From Burkholderia sp. Nafp2/4-1b (lineage in GTDB: Bacteria > Pseudomonadota > Gammaproteobacteria > Burkholderiales > Burkholderiaceae), in assembly GCF_003635165.1 (NCBI RefSeq), contig NZ_ML058606.1, positions 248,001-312,000 of the forward strand: a stretch of 64,000 nt of DNA. The letters are read 5' to 3'. Numbering within the stretch: position 1 is the first letter of the stretch; each line of letters starts with the position of its first letter. A program made the translations under genes and the position numbers. The notes below the pieces were generated by a model. It had not been told where the DNA came from, did no database searches, and saw nothing but the letters and a program-made list of their open reading frames with translations. Of this stretch, positions 49,658-59,420 are shown piece after piece.

Positions 49658-52087
49658 ATGCAATTCCCTGAATCCTGGTTGAGAACCTTTGTCGACCCGC
49701 AGCTGACGACCGACGAACTGTCGCACGCGCTGACGATGGCGGGGCTCGAAGTCGAATCGCTGAGCAACGCTGCGCCGCCGACGTCGAAGATCGTCGTGGG
49801 CCGCGTGCTCGAAGTCGTCAAGCATCCGGATGCCGACAAGCTGAACGTCTGCCAGGTCGACGCCGGCACCGGCGCGACGCTGAACATCGTGTGCGGCGCA
49901 CCGAACGTGGCGCCCGGCATCAAGGTGCCGGTCGCGCTGGTCGGCGCGGAATTGCCGCCGGCAGAAGAGGGTGGCAAGCCGTTCGCGATCAAGCTGTCGA
50001 AGCTGCGCGGCGTGGAGAGCCAGGGAATGCTGTGCTCGGCGCGCGAGCTGAAGCTGTCGGAAGACCACGGCGGTCTGCTGATCCTGCCGGAAGACACGCC
50101 GGTCGGCCAGGACATCCGCGATGCGCTCAATCTCGACGACACGATCTTCGAAATCAAGCTGACGCCGAACAAGGCCGACTGCCTGTCGGTGTTCGGCATC
50201 GCGCGCGAGACGGCCGCGATCACCGGTGCGCCGCTGACGCCGGTCGATATCCGTCCGGTGCGCGTCGAGCTCGACGAAACGCTGCCGGTGCGCATTGCCG
50301 CGCCCGATCTGTGCGGCCGCTTCTCGGGCCGCGTGATCCGCGGCGTGAACGCGCACGCGAAGACGCCGCAATGGATGGTCGAGCGCCTCGAGCGTTCGGG
50401 CCAGCGCAGCGTGTCGGCGCTCGTCGACATCTCGAACTACGTGATGTTCGAGCTCGGTCGTCCGTCGCACGTGTTCGACCTGGACAAGATCCACGGCGGC
50501 ATCGAAGTGCGCTGGGGCAAGCGCGGCGAGTCGCTGAAGCTGCTGAACGGCAACACGGTCGAACTCGACGAAACGGTCGGCGTGATTGCGGACGATCGGC
50601 AGGTCGAAAGCCTCGCGGGCATCATGGGCGGCGACAGCACGGCCGTCACGCTCGACACGACCAACATCTATCTGGAAGCCGCGTTCTGGTGGCCGGACAG
50701 CATCCGCGGTCGCGCGCGCAAGTACAACTTCTCGACCGACGCGGCGCATCGCTTCGAGCGCGGCGTCGATTACGCGACGACCGTCGAGCACGTCGAGCGC
50801 ATCACGCAGCTGATTCTCGAGATCTGCGGCGGCAAGGCCGGCCCGGTCGACGACCAGGCAGTGAACCTGCCGCAGCGCGCGCCGGTGAAGATGCGCGTGT
50901 CGCGCGCGAACCGCATCATCGGCGTGAAGATCGACGCCGACGAAATCGCGAACATCTTCACGCGCCTCGCGCTGCCGTTCGAGCGTGAGGACGACGCATT
51001 CCTCGTCACGCCGCCGTCGCACCGCTTCGACATCGAGATCGAGGAAGACCTGATCGAGGAAGTCGCGCGCATTTACGGCTTCGAGAAGATTCCGGCGCGT
51101 CCGCCGGTCGCGACGAGCGAGATGCGCGCGACCAACGAGACGCAGCGTTCGATCCATGACATCCGTCATGCGCTCGCGGCGCGCGACTACGCGGAAACGG
51201 TCAACTTCAGCTTCGTCGATGCGGAGTGGGAGCACGATTTCGCCGGCAACGACAACCCGATCCGTCTGCTGAACCCGATCGCGAGCCAGCTGTCGGTGAT
51301 GCGCACGACGCTGTTCGGCAGCCTGATCTCGGTGCTGCGCCACAACCTGAACCGTCGCGCCGATCGCGTGCGCGTGTTCGAGGCAGGCCGCGTGTTCGTC
51401 GCGGATGCGTCGGCGAAGGCCGGCGAGCTGACCGTCGAAGGCTACACGCAGCCGAAGCGGGTCGGCGCGCTCGCATACGGCCCGGCGGTCGACGAACAGT
51501 GGGGCGTGGCGACGCGCGCGGTCGATTTCTTCGACGTGAAGGGCGATCTCGAGGCGCTGCTCGCGCCGGCCGCCGCACGCTTCGTGAAGGCCGAGCATCC
51601 GGCCCTTCATCCGGGCCGCAGCGCACGCATCGAAGTCGATGGCCGTGCGGTCGGCTGGATCGGCGAGCTGCATCCGCGCCTGATGCAGAAGTACGAGCTG
51701 CCGCACGCGCCGGTGATGTTCGAAATCGACACGGATGCGCTGATCGCGCGTGCGCTGCCGGCCCCGACCGACGTGTCGAAATTCCCGCCGGTCCGGCGCG
51801 ATATCGCCGTGGTCGTCGATCAGGCGGTCGAGGTTCAGGCACTTTTCGACGAAATGAAGAAGGCGCTGGCCGAGGACGCCTGCCGATTCGTTCAGAAGGT
51901 TGTACTCTTCGACGAATTTCGTGCAAAATCAAATACTTCCGGTGGTCTTGCGGCGCACGAGAAGAGCCTTGCCTTCCGTGTCACGCTGCAGGACGCGGCT
52001 GGCACGCTACAGGACGAGGTCGTCGATCAGGCGATCCAGACGCTGGTCGAGCGGATGGCTCGTGCCGGTGCACGCCTGCGCGGCTAA
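49658..52087 (+). CDS. pheT: Phenylalanyl-tRNA synthetase beta subunit
   Basis: 809-residue structural and editing subunit. Domains in order: B1 and the EMAP/OB tRNA-binding domain ([25 protein letters not shown], about 40-150), B3/B4 editing domain (about 215-390), B5 DNA-binding-like domain, a class II-like core, and a C-terminal FDX-ACB domain (about 715-809, beginning near [14 protein letters not shown]). 95 bp after pheS, with a CCCCGTC/GACGGGG hairpin (49596-49618) in the gap. 63 bp before the chosen ihfA start. Confidence 0.98.
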   Translation: MQFPESWLRTFVDPQLTTDELSHALTMAGLEVESLSNAAPPTSKIVVGRVLEVVKHPDADKLNVCQVDAGTGATLNIVCGAPNVAPGIKVPVALVGAELPPAEEGGKPFAIKLSKLRGVESQGMLCSARELKLSEDHGGLLILPEDTPVGQDIRDALNLDDTIFEIKLTPNKADCLSVFGIARETAAITGAPLTPVDIRPVRVELDETLPVRIAAPDLCGRFSGRVIRGVNAHAKTPQWMVERLERSGQRSVSALVDISNYVMFELGRPSHVFDLDKIHGGIEVRWGKRGESLKLLNGNTVELDETVGVIADDRQVESLAGIMGGDSTAVTLDTTNIYLEAAFWWPDSIRGRARKYNFSTDAAHRFERGVDYATTVEHVERITQLILEICGGKAGPVDDQAVNLPQRAPVKMRVSRANRIIGVKIDADEIANIFTRLALPFEREDDAFLVTPPSHRFDIEIEEDLIEEVARIYGFEKIPARPPVATSEMRATNETQRSIHDIRHALAARDYAETVNFSFVDAEWEHDFAGNDNPIRLLNPIASQLSVMRTTLFGSLISVLRHNLNRRADRVRVFEAGRVFVADASAKAGELTVEGYTQPKRVGALAYGPAVDEQWGVATRAVDFFDVKGDLEALLAPAAARFVKAEHPALHPGRSARIEVDGRAVGWIGELHPRLMQKYELPHAPVMFEIDTDALIARALPAPTDVSKFPPVRRDIAVVVDQAVEVQALFDEMKKALAEDACRFVQKVVLFDEFRAKSNTSGGLAAHEKSLAFRVTLQDAAGTLQDEVVDQAIQTLVERMARAGARLRG

Positions 52088-52150
52088 GGAGAGGGGCCGC
52101 CCGTGCGCGGGTGGCTTTTCCCCCTCGCAAGTTTTGGTTTAACGCGCTGT

Positions 52151-52546
52151 ATGGCAGATATGAACGACATGACCTCGAGTGAATTCGAAGCCCTCCTGAC
52201 GGCGCAACGCAGCGCCATGAACCGCGACGCTTCGGCGCCGGCGTCTGCCGAGACGCCGACGCTGACGAAAGCGGAGCTGGCGGAGCTGCTGTTCGACAGC
52301 GTCGGGCTGAACAAGCGTGAAGCGAAGGACATGGTCGAGGCGTTCTTCGAAGTGATCCGCGACGCGCTCGAAAACGGTGAAAGCGTCAAGCTGTCGGGGT
52401 TCGGCAACTTCCAGCTGCGCGACAAGCCGCAGCGTCCGGGCCGCAATCCGAAGACGGGCGAGGCGATCCCGATCGCGGCCCGCCGGGTGGTAACCTTCCA
52501 CGCGAGCCAGAAGCTGAAGGCGCTGGTCGAAAACGGCGCGGAGTAA
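52151..52546 (+). CDS. ihfA: Integration host factor alpha subunit
   Basis: Nucleoid protein that bends DNA for recombination, replication and sigma-54 transcription. The core ([80 protein letters not shown]) is a complete HU/IHF fold with the Pro of the beta-arm tip (RNPKTG). An extra 30-40 residues precede it, rich in Ala, Ser and Thr, absent in E. coli IhfA (99 residues). The start is uncertain among ATGs at 52151, 52160 and 52169; none has a strong ribosome-binding site. Position after pheT is conserved. Confidence 0.93.
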   Translation: MADMNDMTSSEFEALLTAQRSAMNRDASAPASAETPTLTKAELAELLFDSVGLNKREAKDMVEAFFEVIRDALENGESVKLSGFGNFQLRDKPQRPGRNPKTGEAIPIAARRVVTFHASQKLKALVENGAE

Positions 52547-52613
52547 CGATAACGCCCGCGCACTGACGTCTCCGCGCGGCCGCCGCGCACCCTTTACCGA
52601 CGGTTAACCGACG

Positions 52614-53027
52614 ATGACCACTACGGTTGAGAAAGTCGTCTTGCCTCCGATTCCCGCGAAGCGCTACTTCACGATCGGCGAAGTCAGCGAACTGTGCGGG
52701 GTCAAGCCGCACGTGCTGCGTTACTGGGAACAGGAATTCACGCAGTTGCGGCCGGTGAAGCGGCGCGGCAATCGTCGGTACTATCAGCACCACGAAGTGC
52801 TGCTGATCCGGCGGATTCGCGAGTTGCTGTACGAACAGGGGTTCACGATCAACGGCGCGCGCAACCGGCTCGATTCGCCGGGCGGCGAACGGGCGGCTGC
52901 CGCATCGGACGAGCCGGACGCACCGGCTTCCGAGGCGCGTGCATCGGGCAAGCCGGGTGCAGCGGTCGACGTGATCGCGTTGCGGCAGGCGCTCCTCGAT
53001 GTGATCGACGGACTGAAGCACGACTGA
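52614..53027 (+). CDS. MerR-family transcriptional regulator
   Basis: A 137-residue protein with a MerR winged helix at about 16-85 (RYFTIGEVSELCGVKPHVLRYWEQEFTQLRPVKRRGNRRYYQ) and a short C-terminal region without metal-binding cysteines, so not a metal-sensing MerR. A gene of this type directly after ihfA is common in proteobacteria; its target is not known. Followed by an intrinsic terminator that ends the translation cluster. Confidence 0.93.
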   Translation: MTTTVEKVVLPPIPAKRYFTIGEVSELCGVKPHVLRYWEQEFTQLRPVKRRGNRRYYQHHEVLLIRRIRELLYEQGFTINGARNRLDSPGGERAAAASDEPDAPASEARASGKPGAAVDVIALRQALLDVIDGLKHD

Positions 53028-53050
53028 GCGCGACGCTCGTATCAAGAAGA

Positions 53051-53083
53051 AAGCCCGCTGGCGATGCGCCACCGGGCTTTTTT
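53051..53083 (+). terminator. Intrinsic terminator after the MerR gene
   Basis: Stem AAGCCCG/CGGGCTT (53051-53057 with 53073-53079) extended by an inner five-pair stem with one mismatch, then a TTTTTT run. Confidence 0.88.
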
Positions 53084-53104
53084 CATGCATGCTGGCCCAC
53101 CGCG

Positions 53105-55315
53105 TCAACGCGCTGCGAGCGGATTCGGCTTGCCCATGTCGACGACCAGCGTGCCGTCGGGCAGCATCCGCACCGACCCCTGCGCGACCTGGCTGCGGTA
53201 GTCGTACAGGTCGAAGCGCATCGGGCCGGCCTCGGCCGAGTTCCGGATCAGCGCGCGCACGTTCAGCTCGAGTACGTTGAACATCTTCATGTCGCCGCCT
53301 TCCATCCACATGTAGCTCGGCGCGTCGATCTGCGGCCGCTTCGGCAGCGGTGCATCGGCTGCCCGCCGGAACGTGAGCCGCAGCCCGTCGCGTTCGACCG
53401 TCGCCTGGCCGAGCTTGCCGTTCAGCACCGGCGGCGGAAAGACGGTGTACTGATCGAGCACGAGCGTGTCGCCGCGCAGTTCCGCGCCGCGGCGCTGCAG
53501 CGGCGTCAGCGACGCGAGCTCGATGCCGAGCGAGCGCAGCAGCGTCGCCTGCGGGATGCCGAGCACCGATACCTGCGACGGCTTGAACGCGAGGTGGCGA
53601 TCGTCGAGCACCGACAGCGAGCCCTTCATGTCGGTCGGCAGCCACACGCCCGGCACGTGATTCCAGAGCTTGATGCCGCCCTGCACGCGCAGATCCTGGC
53701 CGTCCGCGCTCAACTGCAGGTCGTTCAGCGAGCGCGGCGAGTAGTCGAGCAGGTAGTTGTTGAAGAGCGCCGACATCGCTTTCCACGATTCGACGACCGT
53801 CCCGCCGAGGATCCGGATGTCGTACTGGTTCGGATCGTCGAGATCGACGGGTTCGCCGGGCCGCTTCGCGATCAGCTGGACATCGAGATCCTCGACATGA
53901 AAGCCGATGTCGCCGGATAGGTTGAAATCGACGTTGTGCAGATGGATCGTCGGGTGGCGGTTCGACACGTGCCGTTCGTTGAACGGCGTGGTCGACGTGC
54001 GCCGCATCGCGACTTTCTGCATGCCGGGCTGCACCGAGCTGGCCGCGAGCGCAAATGCCTCCCAGTGCTGGCGCGAGTCGCGCAGCGCAGTTTGCTGCGC
54101 GGCGAGGAAGCTGTCGTTCAGGCGAGCGGCCGCGTTGCCGAGCGCGGCGCCGCTCGCCGGGCCCGCATACGACGGCATCCGGATCGCCATCGCACCGCTT
54201 TCGTCGAAATTGAAATAGCCGGCCGATACCTGGTCGCGATAGTGATACAGGTCGAACACGAAATTCTGGTCGCGCTTGGTCGGATCGACGGGCCCGATCA
54301 GGATGTCGGCGTTCATCGGCATCGAGCGCATGAACTTCACGTCGCCGCCGCGGATGTACATCGCCTGTTGCGGCGCGTTCGCGGGCAGTGCGAAGCCGGC
54401 GTGCGAGCCGTCGTCGAGCGTCAGGTCGAGGCCGGCCGGCGTCACGCGCAGCGCCGTGATCCTGATTTTCAATCGCGGCGGCGGCATCAGCTTGTCGACC
54501 GACATCACGAGATCGTCGCCGGCGAGCCGCGCGATCGGCGTTTCGACCTTCAGCAGGTCGGCCATTTTCACGTTGGCCGCGCGCATCACCGGCTGCGCGT
54601 TGATTCCCGACACGCGCACACCGGTCGGGTGGAACACGAGCTGGCTGCCGTCGCGGATCGCGAGCGTGCCGGTCAGCGAAAACGGCACCCAGCCGTCGCG
54701 CTGCATCTCGCCTTGCAAATGGATCACGCCGTCGCCGGCCGACACGGCGAGCTTGCGCAGCGGCGCGTTGCGGTAACCGAAGATGTAGGTGTTGAAGAGC
54801 GCGGTCAGCTTCGCGTTGTCGAGCGTGACCGCGCCTTCGTGCACGTCGATCTCGAAGCTCGTCGGATCGTCGAACACGATCGGTGCGCCGGCCTGCGTCG
54901 GCACGAGCGTCGCGGACAACTGGTGGATGAAGAAGCCGAGGTTGTTGACGATGCGGAAATCGACATCGCGCAGGAACGTCATCGCGCCGTTCTGGCCGGA
55001 GTCGCGCAACGTGAACGGGCGCGGTTGCGTGAGGCTGAGCGACGCAAGTGAGGGCACCGTGCGCGCGATCTGCTGTTCATGGGCGAGGCGTTCGGCCTTG
55101 GTGCGTTCGATCTTCGTCGCTGTGACCGATGCGTTGCCGTCGCGCTGCGCCGCCGATTCCGCGCAACCCGTGCAGAGCAGCGCGAGCGCGAGCGTGCCGC
55201 AGCCGAGCGCGCGGGCGGTGCCGGAGGTCACCGAGGCGGCCGCACGTCGCGGGCCGTTCATCCAGTCGAAAATTGCCAAAGGCGTGCGTTGGCCGCGCCG
55301 GACCGCATTCCGCAT
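53105..55315 (-). CDS. Large envelope protein with two homologous modules, unknown function
   Basis: A 736-residue exported protein. After a basic N-terminus comes a hydrophobic signal segment (LGCGTLALALLCTGCAES, about 38-55), with a cysteine in a near-lipobox context, so possibly a lipoprotein. The rest falls into two similar halves (about 115-420 and 425-736). Each contains a D-V-D-F ... L-G-F/I-G-F strand, a YxxDY-like LxxLFNxY segment, and a closing GGDxKxxxxxxxNxxxLI ... DLYxYRxQV block. It looks like an internal duplication of a beta-rich domain. I do not recognise a named family with confidence. RBS GGAGAC precedes ATG 55315. Monocistronic. Confidence 0.75.
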   Translation of the reverse strand: MRNAVRRGQRTPLAIFDWMNGPRRAAASVTSGTARALGCGTLALALLCTGCAESAAQRDGNASVTATKIERTKAERLAHEQQIARTVPSLASLSLTQPRPFTLRDSGQNGAMTFLRDVDFRIVNNLGFFIHQLSATLVPTQAGAPIVFDDPTSFEIDVHEGAVTLDNAKLTALFNTYIFGYRNAPLRKLAVSAGDGVIHLQGEMQRDGWVPFSLTGTLAIRDGSQLVFHPTGVRVSGINAQPVMRAANVKMADLLKVETPIARLAGDDLVMSVDKLMPPPRLKIRITALRVTPAGLDLTLDDGSHAGFALPANAPQQAMYIRGGDVKFMRSMPMNADILIGPVDPTKRDQNFVFDLYHYRDQVSAGYFNFDESGAMAIRMPSYAGPASGAALGNAAARLNDSFLAAQQTALRDSRQHWEAFALAASSVQPGMQKVAMRRTSTTPFNERHVSNRHPTIHLHNVDFNLSGDIGFHVEDLDVQLIAKRPGEPVDLDDPNQYDIRILGGTVVESWKAMSALFNNYLLDYSPRSLNDLQLSADGQDLRVQGGIKLWNHVPGVWLPTDMKGSLSVLDDRHLAFKPSQVSVLGIPQATLLRSLGIELASLTPLQRRGAELRGDTLVLDQYTVFPPPVLNGKLGQATVERDGLRLTFRRAADAPLPKRPQIDAPSYMWMEGGDMKMFNVLELNVRALIRNSAEAGPMRFDLYDYRSQVAQGSVRMLPDGTLVVDMGKPNPLAAR

Positions 55316-55672
55316 CGTCTGTCTCCATGTCTTGTCGTGATCGACGCGGGCGCGCGGCCAATGCACGCCGCGGACGTCGATGCGGTGCAGTGTGGCATAG
55401 CGCGCTAGAGCGGCGTTACCAAACAGCGGGCGTCCGCCAAGGGCCCCCCGACCCCCGACACGACAAAGGATTCGCGGCGGCGGGGCGGCAAGATCAAACG
55501 GTCGTTTGGTTTGGCGGCGACGCGGGCGGCACGTAGTGCGGCGGTGCGGCAGACAGGGCGTCGGCGTGGCCGGCCGCGGGTTTTCGCGCCGGATGAAGGC
55601 GGCGTCCGGTCCAGAGCGCAGTCGGCAGGGCGGCGATGGATGTGCTGGGGCCATTGCCGCCTGCAGGGCCGA

Positions 55673-56551
55673 TCAGACCAGCATGCGTTGGCGGATCGTA
55701 TCCTGCGTCGCCTGGTCGAGTTGCAGGCCGTTATCGATGTAGGACTTCATCGAGCCGTACGACGTCGCGACCTGATCGAATGCCGCCTGCAGATAGGCTG
55801 TCTGCGCGCTTTGCAGCGCGGCCATCATGTCGGCCGCATCCTGGCCGCCGCTCTTTTGCGCTTGCGCGACGTAAGCGGCGATTTCCGCTGCGCTGTAGAC
55901 GTTGGTCAGCAGATAGTCGGCGAGAATCATCTGCTGCGGGACACCGAGGATCGTGTGCAGAATCGCCGTTGCCCAGCCGGTGCGGTCCTTGCCGGCCGTG
56001 CAGTGGAACACCAGGTTGCCGCCGGATGATGCAAAGCCGGCGAACAACGCGTGATAGCTCGCATGCGCCGTCTCCGACGTCACGAACGCCCGATACATGC
56101 TCTGCATGAAGGCCGTGGCAGTCGCGCCGCTGGTCGGCAGCGGGCCGAGATTGGCAACGCCGAGCACGTTGAGGTTCTGCCAGGTGGCTCCCGTCAACGG
56201 CACGTCCGGGTGCGCATGGATTTCGGAAGTCGTGCGCAAGTCGCACACGCGCGTGATGCCGAGCGTATCGATCGTCGAGAGGTCGGCCGCGGACAACTCG
56301 AGCGCGGACGACCGGTAGATCAGGCCTTTTCTCATCGCTGCACCGCTGGCGGTGGCATAGCCCGTTCCGTCCGGCCCCGCGGTATCGCGAAAGTTCGCTG
56401 CCGAAGCGAGCCGCGGCGTCGTGACTGGGGCGACCGCGATCGAGTCGCCGCCGCACGCGGACAGAAGCGACGCGCTTCCCAGTGCGATGCCCAGCGTGCC
56501 GGCACTCAGCCGGAGAAAGTGTCGACGGGAAAATTCGTTTTTATGATTCAT
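55673..56551 (-). CDS. Exported tyrosine/serine-protein phosphatase (dual-specificity-like)
   Basis: A 292-residue phosphatase with the loop HCTAGKDRTG at about 183-192 (catalytic Cys184, Arg190), characteristic of bacterial tyrosine phosphatases of the LipA/IphP group. The N-terminus has a Tat-like SRRHFLR motif (8-14) and a lipobox LLSAC with Cys33, so it is probably an envelope-anchored lipoprotein. In relatives these enzymes act on phosphotyrosine or phosphoinositides; the substrate here is unknown. No operon partner on this strand. Confidence 0.88.
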   Translation of the reverse strand: MNHKNEFSRRHFLRLSAGTLGIALGSASLLSACGGDSIAVAPVTTPRLASAANFRDTAGPDGTGYATASGAAMRKGLIYRSSALELSAADLSTIDTLGITRVCDLRTTSEIHAHPDVPLTGATWQNLNVLGVANLGPLPTSGATATAFMQSMYRAFVTSETAHASYHALFAGFASSGGNLVFHCTAGKDRTGWATAILHTILGVPQQMILADYLLTNVYSAAEIAAYVAQAQKSGGQDAADMMAALQSAQTAYLQAAFDQVATSYGSMKSYIDNGLQLDQATQDTIRQRMLV

Positions 56552-56880
56552 TCACTGGCCTTTGTCGAAGACGGTGACAGGAAGTCGCGACCGGGGGGGA
56601 CCGAAACCGCTGCCCGCCCGCCGCCCGGCGTGGCAACGTGCAGACGTGCCGTATCGATCGGCATGCCGCCGGACATGGGCCGAGCGCATCGATCTCGCGC
56701 CGGGTAAGCGCACGGTAGCGATCCTCGATGAAACGGCCATCGTCCTTTTCGATTAGGAAGTGATGCGGATTGCCGGCGCGATTCGCGCAACTTGCCGCAC
56801 GTGCGATGGCCGCGGCGCGGTAAGATCGGCGTCATGGGCTTGATGGCTCAACGCATGGTGGCCGACACGGGGGAGGCGTC
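56552..56880. other. 329-bp divergent intergenic region
   Basis: Between the phosphatase and methyltransferase genes. I see no convincing gene. It contains short poly-G runs near 56601 and a TAAGAT hexamer (56821-56826) that may be a -10 for the methyltransferase, but no clear paired -35. Confidence 0.5.
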
Positions 56881-57594
56881 ATGGATCTGAAGGAACTCGA
56901 CGTATTGGGCGCCGATGTCGGCGATCACTGGTACTACGCGTCGAAGGCGAGCGCGATCCGCCGGTTGCTGGGCGCGTCGGGTGCGCACCGGATACTCGAC
57001 GTCGGCGCGGGCTCGGGGTTCTTTTCAAAGCATTTGCTCGAGCGCACGCAGGCGACGGAGGCCTGGTGTGTCGATACGAGCTACGCCGCCGATACCGACG
57101 GCGAGGCGGCCGGCAAGCCCGTCCACTACCGCCGCGCCGTCGATCGGCTCGATACCGATCTCGTGTTGCTGATGGACGTCCTAGAGCACGTCGACGACGA
57201 TGTCGGGCTGCTCGCGCAATACGTGGCGGGCGCGCCGAAGGGAAGCCGGTTTCTGATCACGGTTCCCGCGTTTCAGTTTCTCTGGAGCGCGCATGACGAT
57301 TTTCTCGAGCACAAGCGCAGGTATACGCTCGACGGCCTCGAAGACGTCGCGCGTCGCGCGGGCCTCGAGGTCGAGCGCGGCGCATATTACTTCGGGCTCA
57401 CGTTTCCGCTCGCGGCGGCATTGCGACTGAGCGAACGCGCACGTCGGCAGCCGCGCGAACCGGCGTCGCAATTGCGTCGCCACCACCCGGCCGTCAACGG
57501 GTTGCTCAAGCTGATCTGCCGGGCCGAGTTGCCGATGTTCCGGTTCAACCGGGTGGCGGGGCTCACGGTCATCTGTGTTGCGCGCAGTCGGTGA
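56881..57594 (+). CDS. Class I SAM-dependent methyltransferase
   Basis: A 237-residue Rossmann methyltransferase with motif I LDVGAGSGFFS (39-49), an acidic residue ending strand 2 (WCVDTS) and motif IV-like VLLMDVLEHVDDD near 100. A membrane-associating hydrophobic region (YYFGLTFPLAAALRL) lies near the C-terminus, as in methyltransferases of lipid or polyprenyl substrates (inference). Strong GGGAGG ribosome-binding site 5 bases before the ATG. Substrate unknown. Confidence 0.88.
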   Translation: MDLKELDVLGADVGDHWYYASKASAIRRLLGASGAHRILDVGAGSGFFSKHLLERTQATEAWCVDTSYAADTDGEAAGKPVHYRRAVDRLDTDLVLLMDVLEHVDDDVGLLAQYVAGAPKGSRFLITVPAFQFLWSAHDDFLEHKRRYTLDGLEDVARRAGLEVERGAYYFGLTFPLAAALRLSERARRQPREPASQLRRHHPAVNGLLKLICRAELPMFRFNRVAGLTVICVARSR

Positions 57595-57707
57595 GCGCGG
57601 CGTAGATCGGGCGGCGGCGCACGGGTGGCATCGGGCCGCGGTTCGTTCGAATCCGTCGAGGTAGCCAAAAAATTTCGCGGGAACATGCACAAAATGCATG
57701 CGACCCG

Positions 57708-57736
57708 TTCTAAACCGGACAACTGTCTGTTATAAT
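57708..57736 (+). promoter_or_regulatory. Promoter of tRNA-Pro
   Basis: TATAAT at 57731-57736, ten bases before the tRNA, with a weak TTCTAA at 17-bp spacing. Confidence 0.7.
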
Positions 57737-57746
57737 TTTTTTCTTT

Positions 57747-57823
<77 letters not shown>

Positions 57824-57830
57824 GATAAAG

Positions 57831-57864
57831 AACCCGCGTCAGCTCATGCTGACGCGGGTTTTTT
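57831..57864 (+). terminator. Intrinsic terminator of tRNA-Pro
   Basis: A perfect 13-bp stem (57831-57843 with 57848-57860), loop TCAT, then a T run of six including the stem's last two. Confidence 0.95.
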
Positions 57865-57964
57865 CTTGCCCGTCGCTTTTTTGCACATCGCGGCGCGGCC
57901 CCGGTAAAATGCAAGGTTGATCCACGGAAAGCGCCGTGATTTAGCGGAAGAGGATTCCCCGAAC

Positions 57965-59173
57965 ATGACTGATCTTCGTCTTACCATGCGGTTCGCTGCA
58001 GTGCTCGCCACCGGCGCGCTCGTCGCCGGTTGCGGTACGTCGTCGCCCACGAAAGTGGACTACAAGAGCGATTCGAAATCGAAGGAAGCGTCGCTCGCAG
58101 TGCCGCCCAACATGCTCGACGAGACGGCCGATCAGCGTTCGCTGCCGCCGCAGGGCGGCGCGACTTCCCTGTCCGCGCTTCAGCAGGTCCAGCATGCGGC
58201 GCCCGCGACGGACACCGTCGCGCCAGCCGTGGCCGGCATGCGTCTCCAGCGCGACGGCACCGAGAGCTGGCTCGTGATCGACGGCAAGAAGCCCGCCGAC
58301 ATCTGGCCGCAAGTGCGCCGTTTCTGGCAGGAGCAGGGTTTCCTGCTCGTGGTCGACCAGCGCGACAAGGGCGTGATGGAAACCGACTGGAACGAAACCC
58401 ATCCGCAGATCAACGATGGCCTGATCCGCAGCGTGATCTCGAAGGCGATGGGCAATTCGTACGTGACGGCCGAGCGCAACAAGTACCGCACGCGCCTCGA
58501 CTCGGCGCCGAATGGCGGCACCTACGTATTCATCAGCCAGAAGGGCATGCGCGAGGCGATCACCGGCGCGAGCAACGATTCGAGCAAGTGGGAAGCAAAG
58601 CCGAACGACCCCGCGCTCGAGACGGAATACCTGAAGCGGCTGATGGCGGTGCTCGCGCAGAACGAGCAGCGTGCGAAGAACGGCGAGCCGCCGGTCGCGA
58701 ACATCAACGACAACACGGTGCCGAAGGACAAGAAGGCCGATACCGACGCATCGAAGGCCGCCGCCGCGGCGATCGCTGCACAGAACGTCGCGCGCACGTC
58801 GTCGCAGGCGAACGACGTCGATTCGGCGTCGGTACCGTCCGAACTCACGCTGGGCGAGCCGTACGACCGCTCGTGGCTGCATGTCGGTCTCGCGCTTGAT
58901 CGAGCGAACTTCACGGTGGACGATCGCGATCGCACGAAGGGCCTGTATTTCGTGCGCTATGTCGATCCGAAGGATCTGAGCTCGGCCGAGCAGGGTTTCT
59001 GGAGCCAGCTGTTCCATGGCAAGAAGGAAAAGCAGGCGAAGCAGTATCGCGTGAACGTGAAGGCACTGACGTCCGACCAGACGCGCGTGGCGGTCGTCGA
59101 CGATTCGGGTGCGATCGATACATCGTCGCCGGCCCGGCAGATCATGGGGCTGCTCGTGAATCAGCTGCGCTGA
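57965..59173 (+). CDS. bamC: Outer membrane assembly lipoprotein BamC (NlpB/DapX)
   Basis: Subunit of the BAM complex that inserts beta-barrel proteins in the outer membrane. A 402-residue lipoprotein: signal peptide with lipobox LVAGC (Cys about 20), the BamC unstructured N-terminal stretch with NMLDETADQRSLPPQGG, and two helix-grip domains (about 90-215 and 295-400; PADIWPQVRRFWQEQGFLLVVDQRDKGVMETDW and DRSWLHVGLALDRANFTVDDRDRTKGLYFVRYVD). ATG 57965 gives a short basic n-region; an alternative start is at 57986. Bounded by terminators on both sides, so transcribed alone. Confidence 0.94.
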   Translation: MTDLRLTMRFAAVLATGALVAGCGTSSPTKVDYKSDSKSKEASLAVPPNMLDETADQRSLPPQGGATSLSALQQVQHAAPATDTVAPAVAGMRLQRDGTESWLVIDGKKPADIWPQVRRFWQEQGFLLVVDQRDKGVMETDWNETHPQINDGLIRSVISKAMGNSYVTAERNKYRTRLDSAPNGGTYVFISQKGMREAITGASNDSSKWEAKPNDPALETEYLKRLMAVLAQNEQRAKNGEPPVANINDNTVPKDKKADTDASKAAAAAIAAQNVARTSSQANDVDSASVPSELTLGEPYDRSWLHVGLALDRANFTVDDRDRTKGLYFVRYVDPKDLSSAEQGFWSQLFHGKKEKQAKQYRVNVKALTSDQTRVAVVDDSGAIDTSSPARQIMGLLVNQLR

Positions 59174-59195
59174 TCGCGACTCGCTTCCGTCCTCG

Positions 59196-59223
59196 AAAAG
59201 CCCGCCTCCCGGCGGGCTTTTTT
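59196..59223 (+). terminator. Intrinsic terminator of bamC
   Basis: A perfect 10-bp stem (59197-59206 with 59211-59220), loop TCCC, and a T run to 59223. It insulates the downstream candidate RNA unit from bamC. Confidence 0.94.
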
Positions 59224-59292
59224 CATGGTCGCCCGTACCGGCCCCGCCCCCGGCCCGAGCGTGCGCGAGATCGTTCGGTCTCTCCCCGTGAC

Positions 59293-59335
59293 GTTACGTA
59301 ACATCCGAGCGTTACGGCGGCGGAACAGGTGTTAC
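59293..59335 (+). promoter_or_regulatory. Cluster of GTTAC inverted repeats, candidate enhancer for a sigma-54 activator
   Basis: GTTACGTAAC at 59293-59302 is a perfect palindrome; further GTTAC boxes lie at 59311-59315 and 59331-59335, giving GTAACA ... TGTTAC as a larger inverted repeat. They sit about 60-100 bp upstream of the sigma-54-like promoter at 59395, where an enhancer-binding protein would act. The activator is unidentified. Confidence 0.45.
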
Positions 59336-59394
59336 ATCGTCATGGCCGTAGAAAATATCCTTATGGATCAAGGACATGTTTTCGAAACTGTGCC

Positions 59395-59410
59395 TGGCAC
59401 GCAAACTGCT
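59395..59410 (+). promoter_or_regulatory. Sigma-54 (RpoN)-like promoter
   Basis: TGGCACG-N4-CTGCT. The RpoN consensus is TGGCACG-N4-TTGCW, so only one base deviates and the invariant GG and GC pairs are correctly spaced. No coding sequence follows; a series of hairpins and an intrinsic terminator do. Confidence 0.65.
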
Positions 59411-59420
59411 TTATAAGTTG

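Noticed and set aside
59225..59416. 63-residue frame overlapping the GTTAC repeats and RpoN-like promoter
   Set aside because: No ribosome-binding site before the ATG and no recognisable sequence.
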